Of a DNA stretch of 64,000 bases, positions 56,630-64,000 are shown in pieces. This stretch comes from Allobaculum mucilyticum (GTDB lineage Bacteria; Bacillota_I; Bacilli_A; Erysipelotrichales; Erysipelotrichaceae). Position 1 is the first letter of the stretch. Every line of letters starts with the position of its first letter. The position numbers were made by a program, and so were the translations under genes. The stretch covers positions 1,302,001 through 1,366,000 of the forward strand of contig NZ_CP078089.1 of assembly GCF_022701195.1 (NCBI RefSeq), given 5' to 3'. The notes under the pieces are model-generated. The model was not told the DNA's origin, did not search any database, and saw nothing but the letters and a program-made list of their open reading frames with translations.

Positions 56630-58635
56630 GAGATCAGTCCTTTCTTTTTCAGCTCGGCTGCTTTTTCCAGCAGGTACTGGTAGTCCGCGCTGTTTTCGTC
56701 ACCCTTTGTGTTCTGCGCTTTCTCAAGTGCTTCCGCAAAATCTGTGTAATCTGCAGGATTTTTCGACCGTTTGGCCTGAGCGGCATCATATTCAATCAGC
56801 GCGCGTCTGGTCGCACTCGTCCGGGAAACTCCGTAGATCTCTTCCATATGCATCACGCTGATGCGGGCAAGATCATATTTGCCCAGCGCACTTTCAAGCG
56901 CTGCCTTCGAATTCCAGACGTCCAGGGTATCCCATTGCTTCTCAATGATCTGATCGACCGCATTCAGAGCCGCATCGATATCCGTATCGGATCCTGTTTT
57001 AGCGGACTGATTCATTTTTGCCTGGGCTAAAAGGCGATAATACTCAGGACCGGCGGAAGCGTCTCCCAGCAGTCCAATCACCGTTTCGAGCGTCTTCACC
57101 GCTCCGTCCGGTTTATTGTTGGAAATCTGCCAGATTGCGGCAGTACGTCCTGCCCGCAGAAGCAGATCCTGACTGGTTGAGGGCTGAATCACACTGAGCA
57201 TCAGACTGATTCCTTTGTCTTTATTTCCGGCATTCCAGTTATTTCTGGCCTGAATGTAACTGACATCCTCTTCGCCAAGTCCCTGATCCTGTCCTTTTTT
57301 CAGAATGGCATTGGCCTGATCATACTGACCGCTTTCGGTCAGAAGAGCCGCATAGTCCCGGCAGTCCTCTGCGTTGAGAAGATCCCGGGAATCCAGTTCC
57401 TCATACACATCCCGGGCCTGCATCGTCTGTCCGATCCTCTCATAGCTGTCGGCAAGCATTTTGAGCGCATCCCGGTACTGCGGTTCTTTCTCCATACTGC
57501 TGTTTCTGAAAACATCATCATTGAGAATCTGGGCGCTTTTTCCGTAATTTCCCTGAGCAAACTCCGTTTCTGCCTGAATCCGTTTTGTGTTCAGTGAACT
57601 GGGTTCCCTGTGTCCAAGACGGTCAGCTTCTTCCGATGCCGCTTCAAAATCGCCCTTCGAAATATCTCTCTGCCAGTTTTCAGTGATCTCCGCAACACTC
57701 TGACTGCGCTGCGTGATGACCATCCATGCGCCAAGTCCGGCACAGGCCAGTCCAAGACAGAGAATGATGCTCAGCAGAATGGTCCGTCTGGAACGGCTGT
57801 TCTGAATTCGAAGAACCTGCGCATCAATGTCTGTGACCCGATTCAGTGCCTGAAGAGCGCGTGCTGCGCTTGGATAACGGGCTCCGTGGTTCGGGTGCAG
57901 CAGATACTTGAGCCACTGGATATACGCCGGCGAGATTCCACGGGCACGAAGCGGATTAAAATCCGGATGTTCATAGCTGTACAGTCTGCCGCAGGCGGCA
58001 AAGTACAGGACTGTTCCAAGTGAATACAGGTCGGTTCGCTGATCCGGCGCCCATCCGGGTGCAAACCCGGCGCGGATATTCTGAAAAGCCTGAATCAGCT
58101 CGGGCGGTGAAAAGCTTGGGGAAAGTCCCTGCAGTCTCGCATTGTCGCTGGTCGCTGAAATGTTGAAATCGATCAGAACCGGTCTTCCGGTCTGCGCACG
58201 GATGATGATGTTATCGGGCTTGATGTCTGCATGAATAACCGGACTCAGGTTGCCATAAGCATCCGTCGCGGTATGCAGAACATTCAGAGCCTCGCATAAG
58301 TCACGGCTCCATCGCATCAGAATCGGAAAGCTGACCGGACCGTTGGTTTCAATCTCCTGAGCAAGCGTGCGTCCAGGAATGTACTCAATAACGCTGTAAA
58401 ACGCATTGTTCAGAGCGATGGCATCCAGAACGCGGGGCAGACACTGGTGAGCAACACGTTTAAGAACTTCAACTTCATGAAGCATCTGCTCCTGGTCGCC
58501 ATCATGTCGGAGCATCTTAAAGATGACTTCCATATTCAGGCGCCTGTGAATGCCCTTGTAAATGTCAGCGTATCCGCCTGTCGAGAAAGGCCGGGTTTCG
58601 ACTCTGTAGGTCTGATTGAATTCCTGCTCCGTCAT
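56626..58635 (-). CDS. transmembrane Ser/Thr protein kinase with TPR-like extracellular region
   Basis: A 669-residue protein. Residues 10-270 form an eukaryotic-like kinase: glycine loop FSTGGYADIYKG, Lys in MEVIFKML, catalytic loop VIHADIKPDNIII (near 134, HAD in place of HRD), metal-binding LIDFN (DFN in place of DFG), and a substrate-loop region SPSFSPPELI. A TM helix lies at about 285-307 (TILLSIILCLGLACAGLGAWMVI). The remaining 360 residues are helical TPR-like repeats (for example YGKSAQILNDDVF, YDQANAILKKGQDQGLG). Unlike PrkC there are no PASTA domains. Catalytic Lys and Asp residues are present, so activity is likely. The adjacent FHA-ABC protein can read phosphothreonine. Confidence 0.88.
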   Translation of the reverse strand: MTEQEFNQTYRVETRPFSTGGYADIYKGIHRRLNMEVIFKMLRHDGDQEQMLHEVEVLKRVAHQCLPRVLDAIALNNAFYSVIEYIPGRTLAQEIETNGPVSFPILMRWSRDLCEALNVLHTATDAYGNLSPVIHADIKPDNIIIRAQTGRPVLIDFNISATSDNARLQGLSPSFSPPELIQAFQNIRAGFAPGWAPDQRTDLYSLGTVLYFAACGRLYSYEHPDFNPLRARGISPAYIQWLKYLLHPNHGARYPSAARALQALNRVTDIDAQVLRIQNSRSRRTILLSIILCLGLACAGLGAWMVITQRSQSVAEITENWQRDISKGDFEAASEEADRLGHREPSSLNTKRIQAETEFAQGNYGKSAQILNDDVFRNSSMEKEPQYRDALKMLADSYERIGQTMQARDVYEELDSRDLLNAEDCRDYAALLTESGQYDQANAILKKGQDQGLGEEDVSYIQARNNWNAGNKDKGISLMLSVIQPSTSQDLLLRAGRTAAIWQISNNKPDGAVKTLETVIGLLGDASAGPEYYRLLAQAKMNQSAKTGSDTDIDAALNAVDQIIEKQWDTLDVWNSKAALESALGKYDLARISVMHMEEIYGVSRTSATRRALIEYDAAQAKRSKNPADYTDFAEALEKAQNTKGDENSADYQYLLEKAAELKKKGLIS

Positions 58636-58928
58636 CCCCGCACTTCCTTTCTTTTCTTTCGGATTCCTGTGATTTTGTCAGCTCTGAGCGGCTTTGGAAG
58701 AAATGATTCATTCAGACACTTTTTTGGAGTCTGTCAGAATCGTATGATTACAGTAGAAATTTATTTTCACTTATTTTCAACATAAAAATCGTCTTTTACA
58801 AAAAAGATCAGCGAATTTCATACGGTATGCTCAAACTCTTCCGTTCTTTGGACCGTTTTCCTTCTGCATGCCTTCTTTGTCTGCTCACGCAGAATATCCA
58901 TCCGATCTTCAGAAAGGAATATTGTTCT

Positions 58929-59327
58929 ATGCACTGTTCAAAATGCGGATATGACAATCCATCCGGAGCCAAGTACTGCCTGCAGTGCGGCAAGCCTCTG
59001 AGTGCCTCAAAAACTTCCGCTTCACAGCCGCGTTCAGCTTCCGAACTGCGCCCCGCAGCCTATGATCAGCCGCAGTATCTGAGCGAGCCGATCAACCCGT
59101 CGATAAACGCTGAGCCTTACAAGCCCATCCGAAAAGATTTTCGCCAGTACTCTGCTAAAACTGCACCAGTAAAAGAAGAGGGATGGTCCAACGGGAAAAT
59201 TGCGGCTCTGATCATCGTCCTGACGATTCTTGCACTGCTTGTTATTTACCTCATTCTGGCTTTCTTTTATCCAGATTTTCTCTGGCTTCCAGAACCTGTT
59301 GCATCCTGGTTCGAAAGCCTGAAATAA
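58929..59327 (+). CDS. small zinc-ribbon membrane protein with WLPEPVASW tail
   Basis: A 132-residue protein. The start at 58929 follows AAAGGAA and gives a zinc ribbon at once (MHCSKCGYDNPSGAKYCLQCGKPL, residues 3-22). A Ser/Pro/Tyr-rich linker follows, then one TM helix at about 96-118 (IAALIIVLTILALLVIYLILAFF). A short outer tail contains WLPEPVASWFESLK and ends the protein. The same WLPEPxASW motif follows the TM helix of the next gene, 110 bp downstream on the same strand. It looks like the minimal form of the zinc-ribbon family in this region. The gene is divergent from the kinase. Function unknown. Confidence 0.75.
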   Translation: MHCSKCGYDNPSGAKYCLQCGKPLSASKTSASQPRSASELRPAAYDQPQYLSEPINPSINAEPYKPIRKDFRQYSAKTAPVKEEGWSNGKIAALIIVLTILALLVIYLILAFFYPDFLWLPEPVASWFESLK

Positions 59328-59437
59328 TCAGTTCATCTATGAACTGAGCTATTGAGCATACTGAAACAGAAAAAAAGACAGACGGATTGTTCTGTCTCAT
59401 ACGTTCTTATTCTTCTGTTTCTTGAAAGGAATTCATT

Positions 59438-60748
59438 ATGCGCTGTCCAAAATGTGGAACTTCTCTTCCAGACCACGCCAAATTCTGTACCACCTGCGGA
59501 GCTCCGCTCAACCCTTCACCCGCACCAGGCAGCCCGGGACCCTACGGAATGCCAAATTCGTCTTTCCAGCCTTCTTCTGCTCCATTCCCCGCAGGGCAGC
59601 CGGCTCCTCAGTACCAGTCCAGCTCTCCTTCCGCACAGAGCTATTCATCCTATTCGTCTTCCTCACAGGCTCCAAACAAACAGCCAAAGCAGAAAAACTG
59701 GACAAAAATCATCTCCATTACCTGTGTTTCACTTCTGGTCCTGACTCTGGCGATCTACCTTGGCCTGGGCTTTGCGATGCCCGGAAGCGTCTGGCTGCCG
59801 GAGCCCCTGGCTTCATGGGCCGGATCGAATGCAGAAGAAGGACTCATTGAAACCAGTCCCGCCAACGATACGTATACGCTTCTTTCCGATCAGTCCGGAC
59901 ACCCGGAACCCTTCTCTGACACGGACAGCGGTCCGCGCTTCCGTGAGGGAGAGAGCGTTCTGATCGAAGAAACAGCCCGCAAAGAAAACAGCGAAGAGCT
60001 CTATGGCCGCACGGGCGATCAGTGGCTGCTGATCAGCGATGGCACCACGCAGTATCTGCAGCCTGAAAGTTCCGTCACTCTCGCCCTGCCTACTGAATAT
60101 GAAGAAACAACGCCGGAAGTCGAGGCAGAACTCAGTACTGAATCCTCCGACTATGGTTTCCGTGTCAACGATCGGGTTGAACTTGATACTTCAGTCGGCG
60201 CCTATGGCTATGAGACGGTCGAGATCGATGATGACGGAGATTCAGCCGTCGTATGGTATCCGATCGAATATTTGACGCGTGATGAAGACATCTTCTCCGG
60301 TCCAGCCTGTGCCCAGATTCTGTTTGACTACTACGGCATGAACGCATCGCAGTCTGAGCTTGCGAAAGGGGCTGTAGTGAACGGCATCGTTGACTATACA
60401 AAGCTGACAAACAACATGAACCGGCTGAAGACAGACAGCAGTCTGCACTTTACCGGAAAGTACTATGAGCCAGGCGAAGCGAGTCCGGAAAACCTGATTT
60501 CTCACTTCACAAGCTATCTTGAATCTGGTAACGGTCCTCTGTTTGTTGTCATCCGCAACAGGGATCTGAGCGGAAGCGACAAATCGGTCTACTGTGTTCT
60601 CTATGGAGTCGCAAAGAACGAAGGCGAAGGAAACCGTGAATTCTATCTCTATGCGCCGACTGAACTTAATCAGCCCTTTATCGTCGGCGAAAAGCTTCTG
60701 ATCAACTCCATGGCTGCAGCCGGCTTCTACTGCTACATCTCCGCTTAG
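59438..60748 (+). CDS. zinc-ribbon membrane protein with extracellular C39-like domain
   Basis: A 436-residue protein. The zinc ribbon CPKCGTSLPDHAKFCTTCGA occupies residues 3-22, a Pro/Ser-rich linker runs to 85, and one TM helix covers about 90-110 (ISITCVSLLVLTLAIYLGLGF). WLPEPLASW follows, as in the upstream gene. An SH3-like region (LYGRTGDQWLLISDGTTQYL) comes next. The C-terminal 150 residues resemble Peptidase_C39_2: SGPACAQILFDYYG holds the Cys, but the segment where His is expected reads SVYCVLYGV with no His. The protease may thus be inactive or use another residue. It lies between the small zinc-ribbon gene and the FHA-ABC gene and ends at a terminator. Confidence 0.72.
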   Translation: MRCPKCGTSLPDHAKFCTTCGAPLNPSPAPGSPGPYGMPNSSFQPSSAPFPAGQPAPQYQSSSPSAQSYSSYSSSSQAPNKQPKQKNWTKIISITCVSLLVLTLAIYLGLGFAMPGSVWLPEPLASWAGSNAEEGLIETSPANDTYTLLSDQSGHPEPFSDTDSGPRFREGESVLIEETARKENSEELYGRTGDQWLLISDGTTQYLQPESSVTLALPTEYEETTPEVEAELSTESSDYGFRVNDRVELDTSVGAYGYETVEIDDDGDSAVVWYPIEYLTRDEDIFSGPACAQILFDYYGMNASQSELAKGAVVNGIVDYTKLTNNMNRLKTDSSLHFTGKYYEPGEASPENLISHFTSYLESGNGPLFVVIRNRDLSGSDKSVYCVLYGVAKNEGEGNREFYLYAPTELNQPFIVGEKLLINSMAAAGFYCYISA

Positions 60749-60766
60749 CTTTTATCGTTATTTCGG

Positions 60767-60803
60767 CTCTCTGAACTCCCCGCAGAACGGGGGATTCAGA
60801 GAG
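60767..60803 (+). terminator. terminator of the zinc-ribbon/C39-like gene
   Basis: CTCTCTGAA and CCCCG with their complements form a long stem followed by ATTTTTTG. Confidence 0.8.
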
Positions 60804-61008
60804 ATTTTTTGTGTGACAGACCGGGAAGCAAAGAAGTTCCGGACAGAATTCCGGCAGTTTCTGCCGATCTTTTCAATCGTGTAAAAAAATAGTTCAAAAG
60901 TGTCAAAATAGAATGGAGTGGTCATTTCTGTTTCAGAACTCTGCAGATGGAAAGTGGTCCATTTAAAACTGAATTTGAATTAAGAGAAAAAAGAAAAGGT
61001 ATTTTTCC

Positions 61009-63339
61009 ATGGCAATCCTAACCATCATCAATATGTACGGCGAGCTGGATACGATCGATCTCGACACCTTCGCATCGCACATGATCTGTGCCGGCCGGAA
61101 TGATCAGGAAAACCAGATTATCCTGCTCGACCCCGTCGTCTCCTCAAGGCAGATGACGTTCTACCGGGCAAACGATGGTCATTATGGCTTTTTTGATAAC
61201 GGCTCAGCGAACGGAACGATTCTGACCAGGCTTGGTCAGCGCTATATCTTCAACTCGCCTGAACAGAGAGCGGTCCTTGAAGACGGGGATGTCCTCCGGA
61301 TTGGCGATCCGGACAGTCCAAACCGTCAGACGCTCATTCTCTACTGCGAAAGAGGAACAGCCAAAGACTGGACCCAGTATGCGATCGGTTCTTCGCCCGT
61401 TACGCTTGGTCATCATCCCAACTGCCTGATCCCGGTACCGATCATCGGTTCGCCGGAATATATCGGCTCCATTTCCGCAAACGGTCTCGATTCGTGTGTC
61501 ATTGAACTGGCCGGGCCGATGGACGGTGTCCTGCTCAACGGTTCGCCCTTTGGAACTCGAGCTGTTCTGACAGAAAAAGATGTCCTGTCACTGTTCTCCC
61601 GGCCTGTCATCTACTCCAAAGGCTCCCTGTTTTACCGCAAGAAAACAGACGGCATTTCGCTGGAAGCTTCACACATCTCCAAGCTTATTCCAGCTGGATC
61701 CAAGTCCGTCTTTTCCGGCAAAAAGAAAAAAATTCTCGATGACGTCTCTCTTGTCATCGAGCCGAACCAGTTTGTAGCAATCATCGGCGGATCAGGTGCC
61801 GGCAAAACCACGCTGATGAACGCTCTTTCCGCATTTGATCCGAACTTTACCGGATCTGTCCGTCTGAACGGAACAGACCTGGTATCGAACTTTGAACAGT
61901 TCAAAAGCGAAATCGGCTATGTTCCGCAGCAGGATATTCTGTATGAAGAATTCCCGCTCGACAAAATGCTCGAAAGTGCCGCCAGACTGCGCATGCCCCA
62001 GTCTTCAACCCGTGACCAGATCAAAAAACGCGTCAAGCAGGTTCTGGCTATGGTTGATCTGTCCCAGCATGAGAAAACCATCATTTCCAAGCTGTCCGGC
62101 GGTCAGAAAAAACGGGCATCCATCGCGGTTGAGCTGCTGAGCGATCCCCAGCTGTTCTTCCTGGATGAGCCAACCTCCGGTCTGGACCCTGGAACAGAAA
62201 AAGCGCTGATGCTGACACTGAACCGGCTGGCCAAAGAGTACAACAAGACCATCATCATGGTTACCCACAACATCAGTTCGCTGGAAAAGTGCGACCAGGT
62301 CATCTTCATGGAACCCGGCGGCCGCCTGGCTTTCATGGGTCCGGTTGCCAAAGCAAAAAGCTATTTCCATACCAGCGAACTCTCGGATGTCTATCAGATT
62401 CTTTCTGAAGACCGAAACGGTCAGTACGCTGCAGCATGGCGTGCTTCGCAGAGCAATCAGGCGCCGACCGTCCCAAATACACGTGCCATTAAGCCTCGTT
62501 CAAAAGACAGCTTCTTCCATCAGTGGGGCGTTCTGCTCAACCGCTATTTCTCTCTGCTGTTCCGCAAAAAATCCCTGCTGGCTCTGCTGATCATTCAGCC
62601 GATTATCATCGCCGTTCTGCTCGCTTTAGTTGCCAGCGAAGATACATTTACGGTTTATGACGACACCAAGTCCATGATGTTCTCTCTTGCCTGTGCTGCA
62701 ATCTGGCTTGGTCTGTTCGATACGATTCAGGATATCTGTTCGGAGCGGACAATCATCAAGCGCGAATACATGAATAAGCTGAGGCTCTCCTGTTATCTAT
62801 GTGCCAAACTTGTGGTCTATTCGTGCGTCGGCATCATTCAGGCCTTACTGCTTGGCGGCATTTATCTGGCCATGATGGGACAGAACCTGGAAGGCATCTT
62901 CACGCCATGGGGCGATGCGGAAATGATTCTCGTATTGTTCATGACCATTCTGGCTTCTCAGGCTCTTGGTTTTATCGTCAGTGCGCTCAGCCGTTCCGCT
63001 GACAAAGCCATGGTCAGCGCGCCATTCCTGCTGATCATTCAGCTTCTGTTCTCCGGCATTCTGTTCAAGCTTGAAGGCTTTGGCGAATTCATCTCCTACT
63101 TCACCATTTCCAAATGGTCAGTTGAAGGTCTTGGTTCTGTAGCCAACCTCAATGCTCTCGAATCAAGGATCGCCAGGGAATATCCCGACCTGCCTTTAGG
63201 CGAGCGGGAAGTTGAAGAAGTCTTCCGCTATTCCGTCGGCCATCTCAATCTGGTCCTGTTCATTCTCCTGCTCTTTGTGGTTGTGGAAATGATCTTGTGC
63301 GCCCTGGCACTGCGGCGCATCAAAAAGGACCAGCGCTAA
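61009..63339 (+). CDS. FHA-domain ABC transporter (ATPase and ABC-2/ABCG permease fusion)
   Basis: A 776-residue half-transporter. Residues 22-95 form an FHA domain (GRNDQENQI, VVSSRQMTF, DNGSANGT), which in this family binds phosphothreonine. A second, more divergent FHA-like region covers about 120-205 (LGHHPNCLIPV, MDGVLLNGSPFG). The ABC domain has Walker A GGSGAGKTT (near 260), signature LSGGQKKRASIA (361) and Walker B LFFLDEPTSGLD (382). The C-terminal 270 residues contain six TM helices of the ABCG type (LLALLIIQPIIIAVLLALVA). Family members pair genetically with Ser/Thr kinases. Phosphorylated targets of the local kinase are the obvious candidates for binding. The exported substrate is unknown. 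Confidence 0.88.
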   Translation: MAILTIINMYGELDTIDLDTFASHMICAGRNDQENQIILLDPVVSSRQMTFYRANDGHYGFFDNGSANGTILTRLGQRYIFNSPEQRAVLEDGDVLRIGDPDSPNRQTLILYCERGTAKDWTQYAIGSSPVTLGHHPNCLIPVPIIGSPEYIGSISANGLDSCVIELAGPMDGVLLNGSPFGTRAVLTEKDVLSLFSRPVIYSKGSLFYRKKTDGISLEASHISKLIPAGSKSVFSGKKKKILDDVSLVIEPNQFVAIIGGSGAGKTTLMNALSAFDPNFTGSVRLNGTDLVSNFEQFKSEIGYVPQQDILYEEFPLDKMLESAARLRMPQSSTRDQIKKRVKQVLAMVDLSQHEKTIISKLSGGQKKRASIAVELLSDPQLFFLDEPTSGLDPGTEKALMLTLNRLAKEYNKTIIMVTHNISSLEKCDQVIFMEPGGRLAFMGPVAKAKSYFHTSELSDVYQILSEDRNGQYAAAWRASQSNQAPTVPNTRAIKPRSKDSFFHQWGVLLNRYFSLLFRKKSLLALLIIQPIIIAVLLALVASEDTFTVYDDTKSMMFSLACAAIWLGLFDTIQDICSERTIIKREYMNKLRLSCYLCAKLVVYSCVGIIQALLLGGIYLAMMGQNLEGIFTPWGDAEMILVLFMTILASQALGFIVSALSRSADKAMVSAPFLLIIQLLFSGILFKLEGFGEFISYFTISKWSVEGLGSVANLNALESRIAREYPDLPLGEREVEEVFRYSVGHLNLVLFILLLFVVVEMILCALALRRIKKDQR

Positions 63340-63430
63340 AAAAACGATGCTGACTGACGCAGTTTCTGCATCAGATCTTTGCATCGTTAATCCTTCGTCT
63401 TTTGTCTATTCCATTCAGAAAGGAAAGTCT

Positions 63431-64000
63431 ATGAAACTCTGTCTGTGGATTCCCGCATATAACGTTTCTGTTCCTGCTGCACCGACCAGTCTTGCGATTG
63501 GTCTGCGCAGCCGTCCAGCCCCGCTGGTCGACCCGAAAAAACTTGAACAGAAACCAAAAGCCTCATCAGGCAAGCATTCCTCATCGAACAGTTCATCCAA
63601 AGGCTCGACTCCTGTTTCTTCCGCACAGCTCTCCAAAGAAGAAGCAAGACGCGCCTTCCTCAACTCCGGACGTCCAGAACACGCCTGGGTTTCGTCCTCT
63701 AAACCCGAATTTGAAAAGTCCTCTTCTTCTTTCCAGAGCGAGCGTCATGAATTCACCCCTTTTTCAGACGACAACCACGTAAAGAAATCCGAACCCGTAC
63801 GGCAGGATGAATCAGATTCTTCAGATAATCCATTCCGCCCCTTCTTCTCCGACTCTTTGGGCGAAAAAGAAAGCAGCATCGAAGAACGGATCGAAGAACC
63901 CGCAAAAGAACCAGCACCTCAAAAAGCTGAAGAAGAGAAAAAAGAAGACTCTCTCACTGAGCCAGAACCTGCTTCTCCACTCTTTCAGGAAACAGAAAAT
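63431..64000 (+). CDS. unknown acidic low-complexity protein, N-terminal part (runs off window)
   Basis: An open frame of 190 codons from an ATG at 63431 (after AGAAAGGAAAG) to the window edge. The start MKLCLWIPAYNVSVPAAPTSLAIGL is mildly hydrophobic but not a normal signal peptide. The rest is rich in Ser, Lys, Glu and Pro (for example SSGKHSSSNSSSKGS, then KEEARRAFLNSGRPEHAW and EERIEEPAKEPAPQK). It follows the FHA-ABC gene by 92 bp, with a dyad (63343-63388) between, and may be part of the same group. Long Ser/Thr/Glu linkers are typical of kinase substrates and of proteins with an FHA-binding tail; this is inference. The function cannot be read. Confidence 0.6.
   Translation, partial: MKLCLWIPAYNVSVPAAPTSLAIGLRSRPAPLVDPKKLEQKPKASSGKHSSSNSSSKGSTPVSSAQLSKEEARRAFLNSGRPEHAWVSSSKPEFEKSSSSFQSERHEFTPFSDDNHVKKSEPVRQDESDSSDNPFRPFFSDSLGEKESSIEERIEEPAKEPAPQKAEEEKKEDSLTEPEPASPLFQETEN

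Overview
The window looks like chromosomal DNA of a Bacillota (low-GC Gram-positive lineage) organism with near-balanced base composition. The evidence is strong AGGAGG-type ribosome sites, lipoprotein and Gram-positive surface-protein signals, CcpA-like cre sites, MsmK/LacI-type maltodextrin genes, VanY-type carboxypeptidases and a Firmicutes-style rrn leader with a boxA. The gene set would fit an Erysipelotrichia-like gut or oral commensal, but that placement is inference and was not tested against a 16S database.

Layout. 1-3.8 kb: the N-terminal 1262 residues of a very large secreted modular protein (discoidin, dockerin-like, Ig-like and FIVAR-type modules). 4.1-10 kb: a GntR/ABC operon whose regulator is broken by a 20-bp tandem duplication, an aldo-keto reductase, a LysR gene carrying two in-frame TGA codons, a small membrane protein with a damaged N-terminus, and a TnpB-type transposon remnant. 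This stretch is unusually rich in decayed genes. 10.1-15.1 kb: a PLD-helicase plus methyltransferase pair, a VanY carboxypeptidase with DUF5648 repeats, and a gamma-glutamylcyclotransferase. 15.3-20.6 kb: a complete rRNA operon (16S-23S-5S, minus strand) with two near-consensus promoters and no tRNA in its spacers. 20.7-25 kb: an XRE regulator, a YbjQ-domain protein and a secreted C39-like/DUF5648 protein.

25-46 kb is a carbohydrate block: galT-galE, a stand-alone MsmK-type ATPase, glycogen phosphorylase, 4-alpha-glucanotransferase, a malE-malF-malG-lacI operon without its own ATPase, and a CBM9-like lipoprotein. These make a coherent maltodextrin/galactose route. The importer MalEFG is probably energised by MsmK, MalQ and GlgP process the oligosaccharides inside the cell, and cre-like and TTGCA-repeat sites sit in several promoters. 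Embedded in it is an unexplained two-gene unit (29.9-32.3 kb): a winged-helix protein translationally coupled to a PD-(D/E)XK nuclease-like protein.

46.3-53.2 kb is accessory: a TIR-domain protein, an orphan betaine-type binding lipoprotein, an EamA exporter, membrane proteins, a NERD-like membrane protein and a second VanY. 53.5-64 kb is the most system-like part. It encodes four zinc-ribbon membrane proteins (two with SH3-like modules, one with a C39-like module), a Ser/Thr kinase with TM and TPR-like regions, a coupled 49-residue membrane protein, and a fused FHA-ABC transporter. I read it as a phospho-signalling membrane module of unknown output. No CRISPR array, tRNA or intact insertion sequence was recognised.
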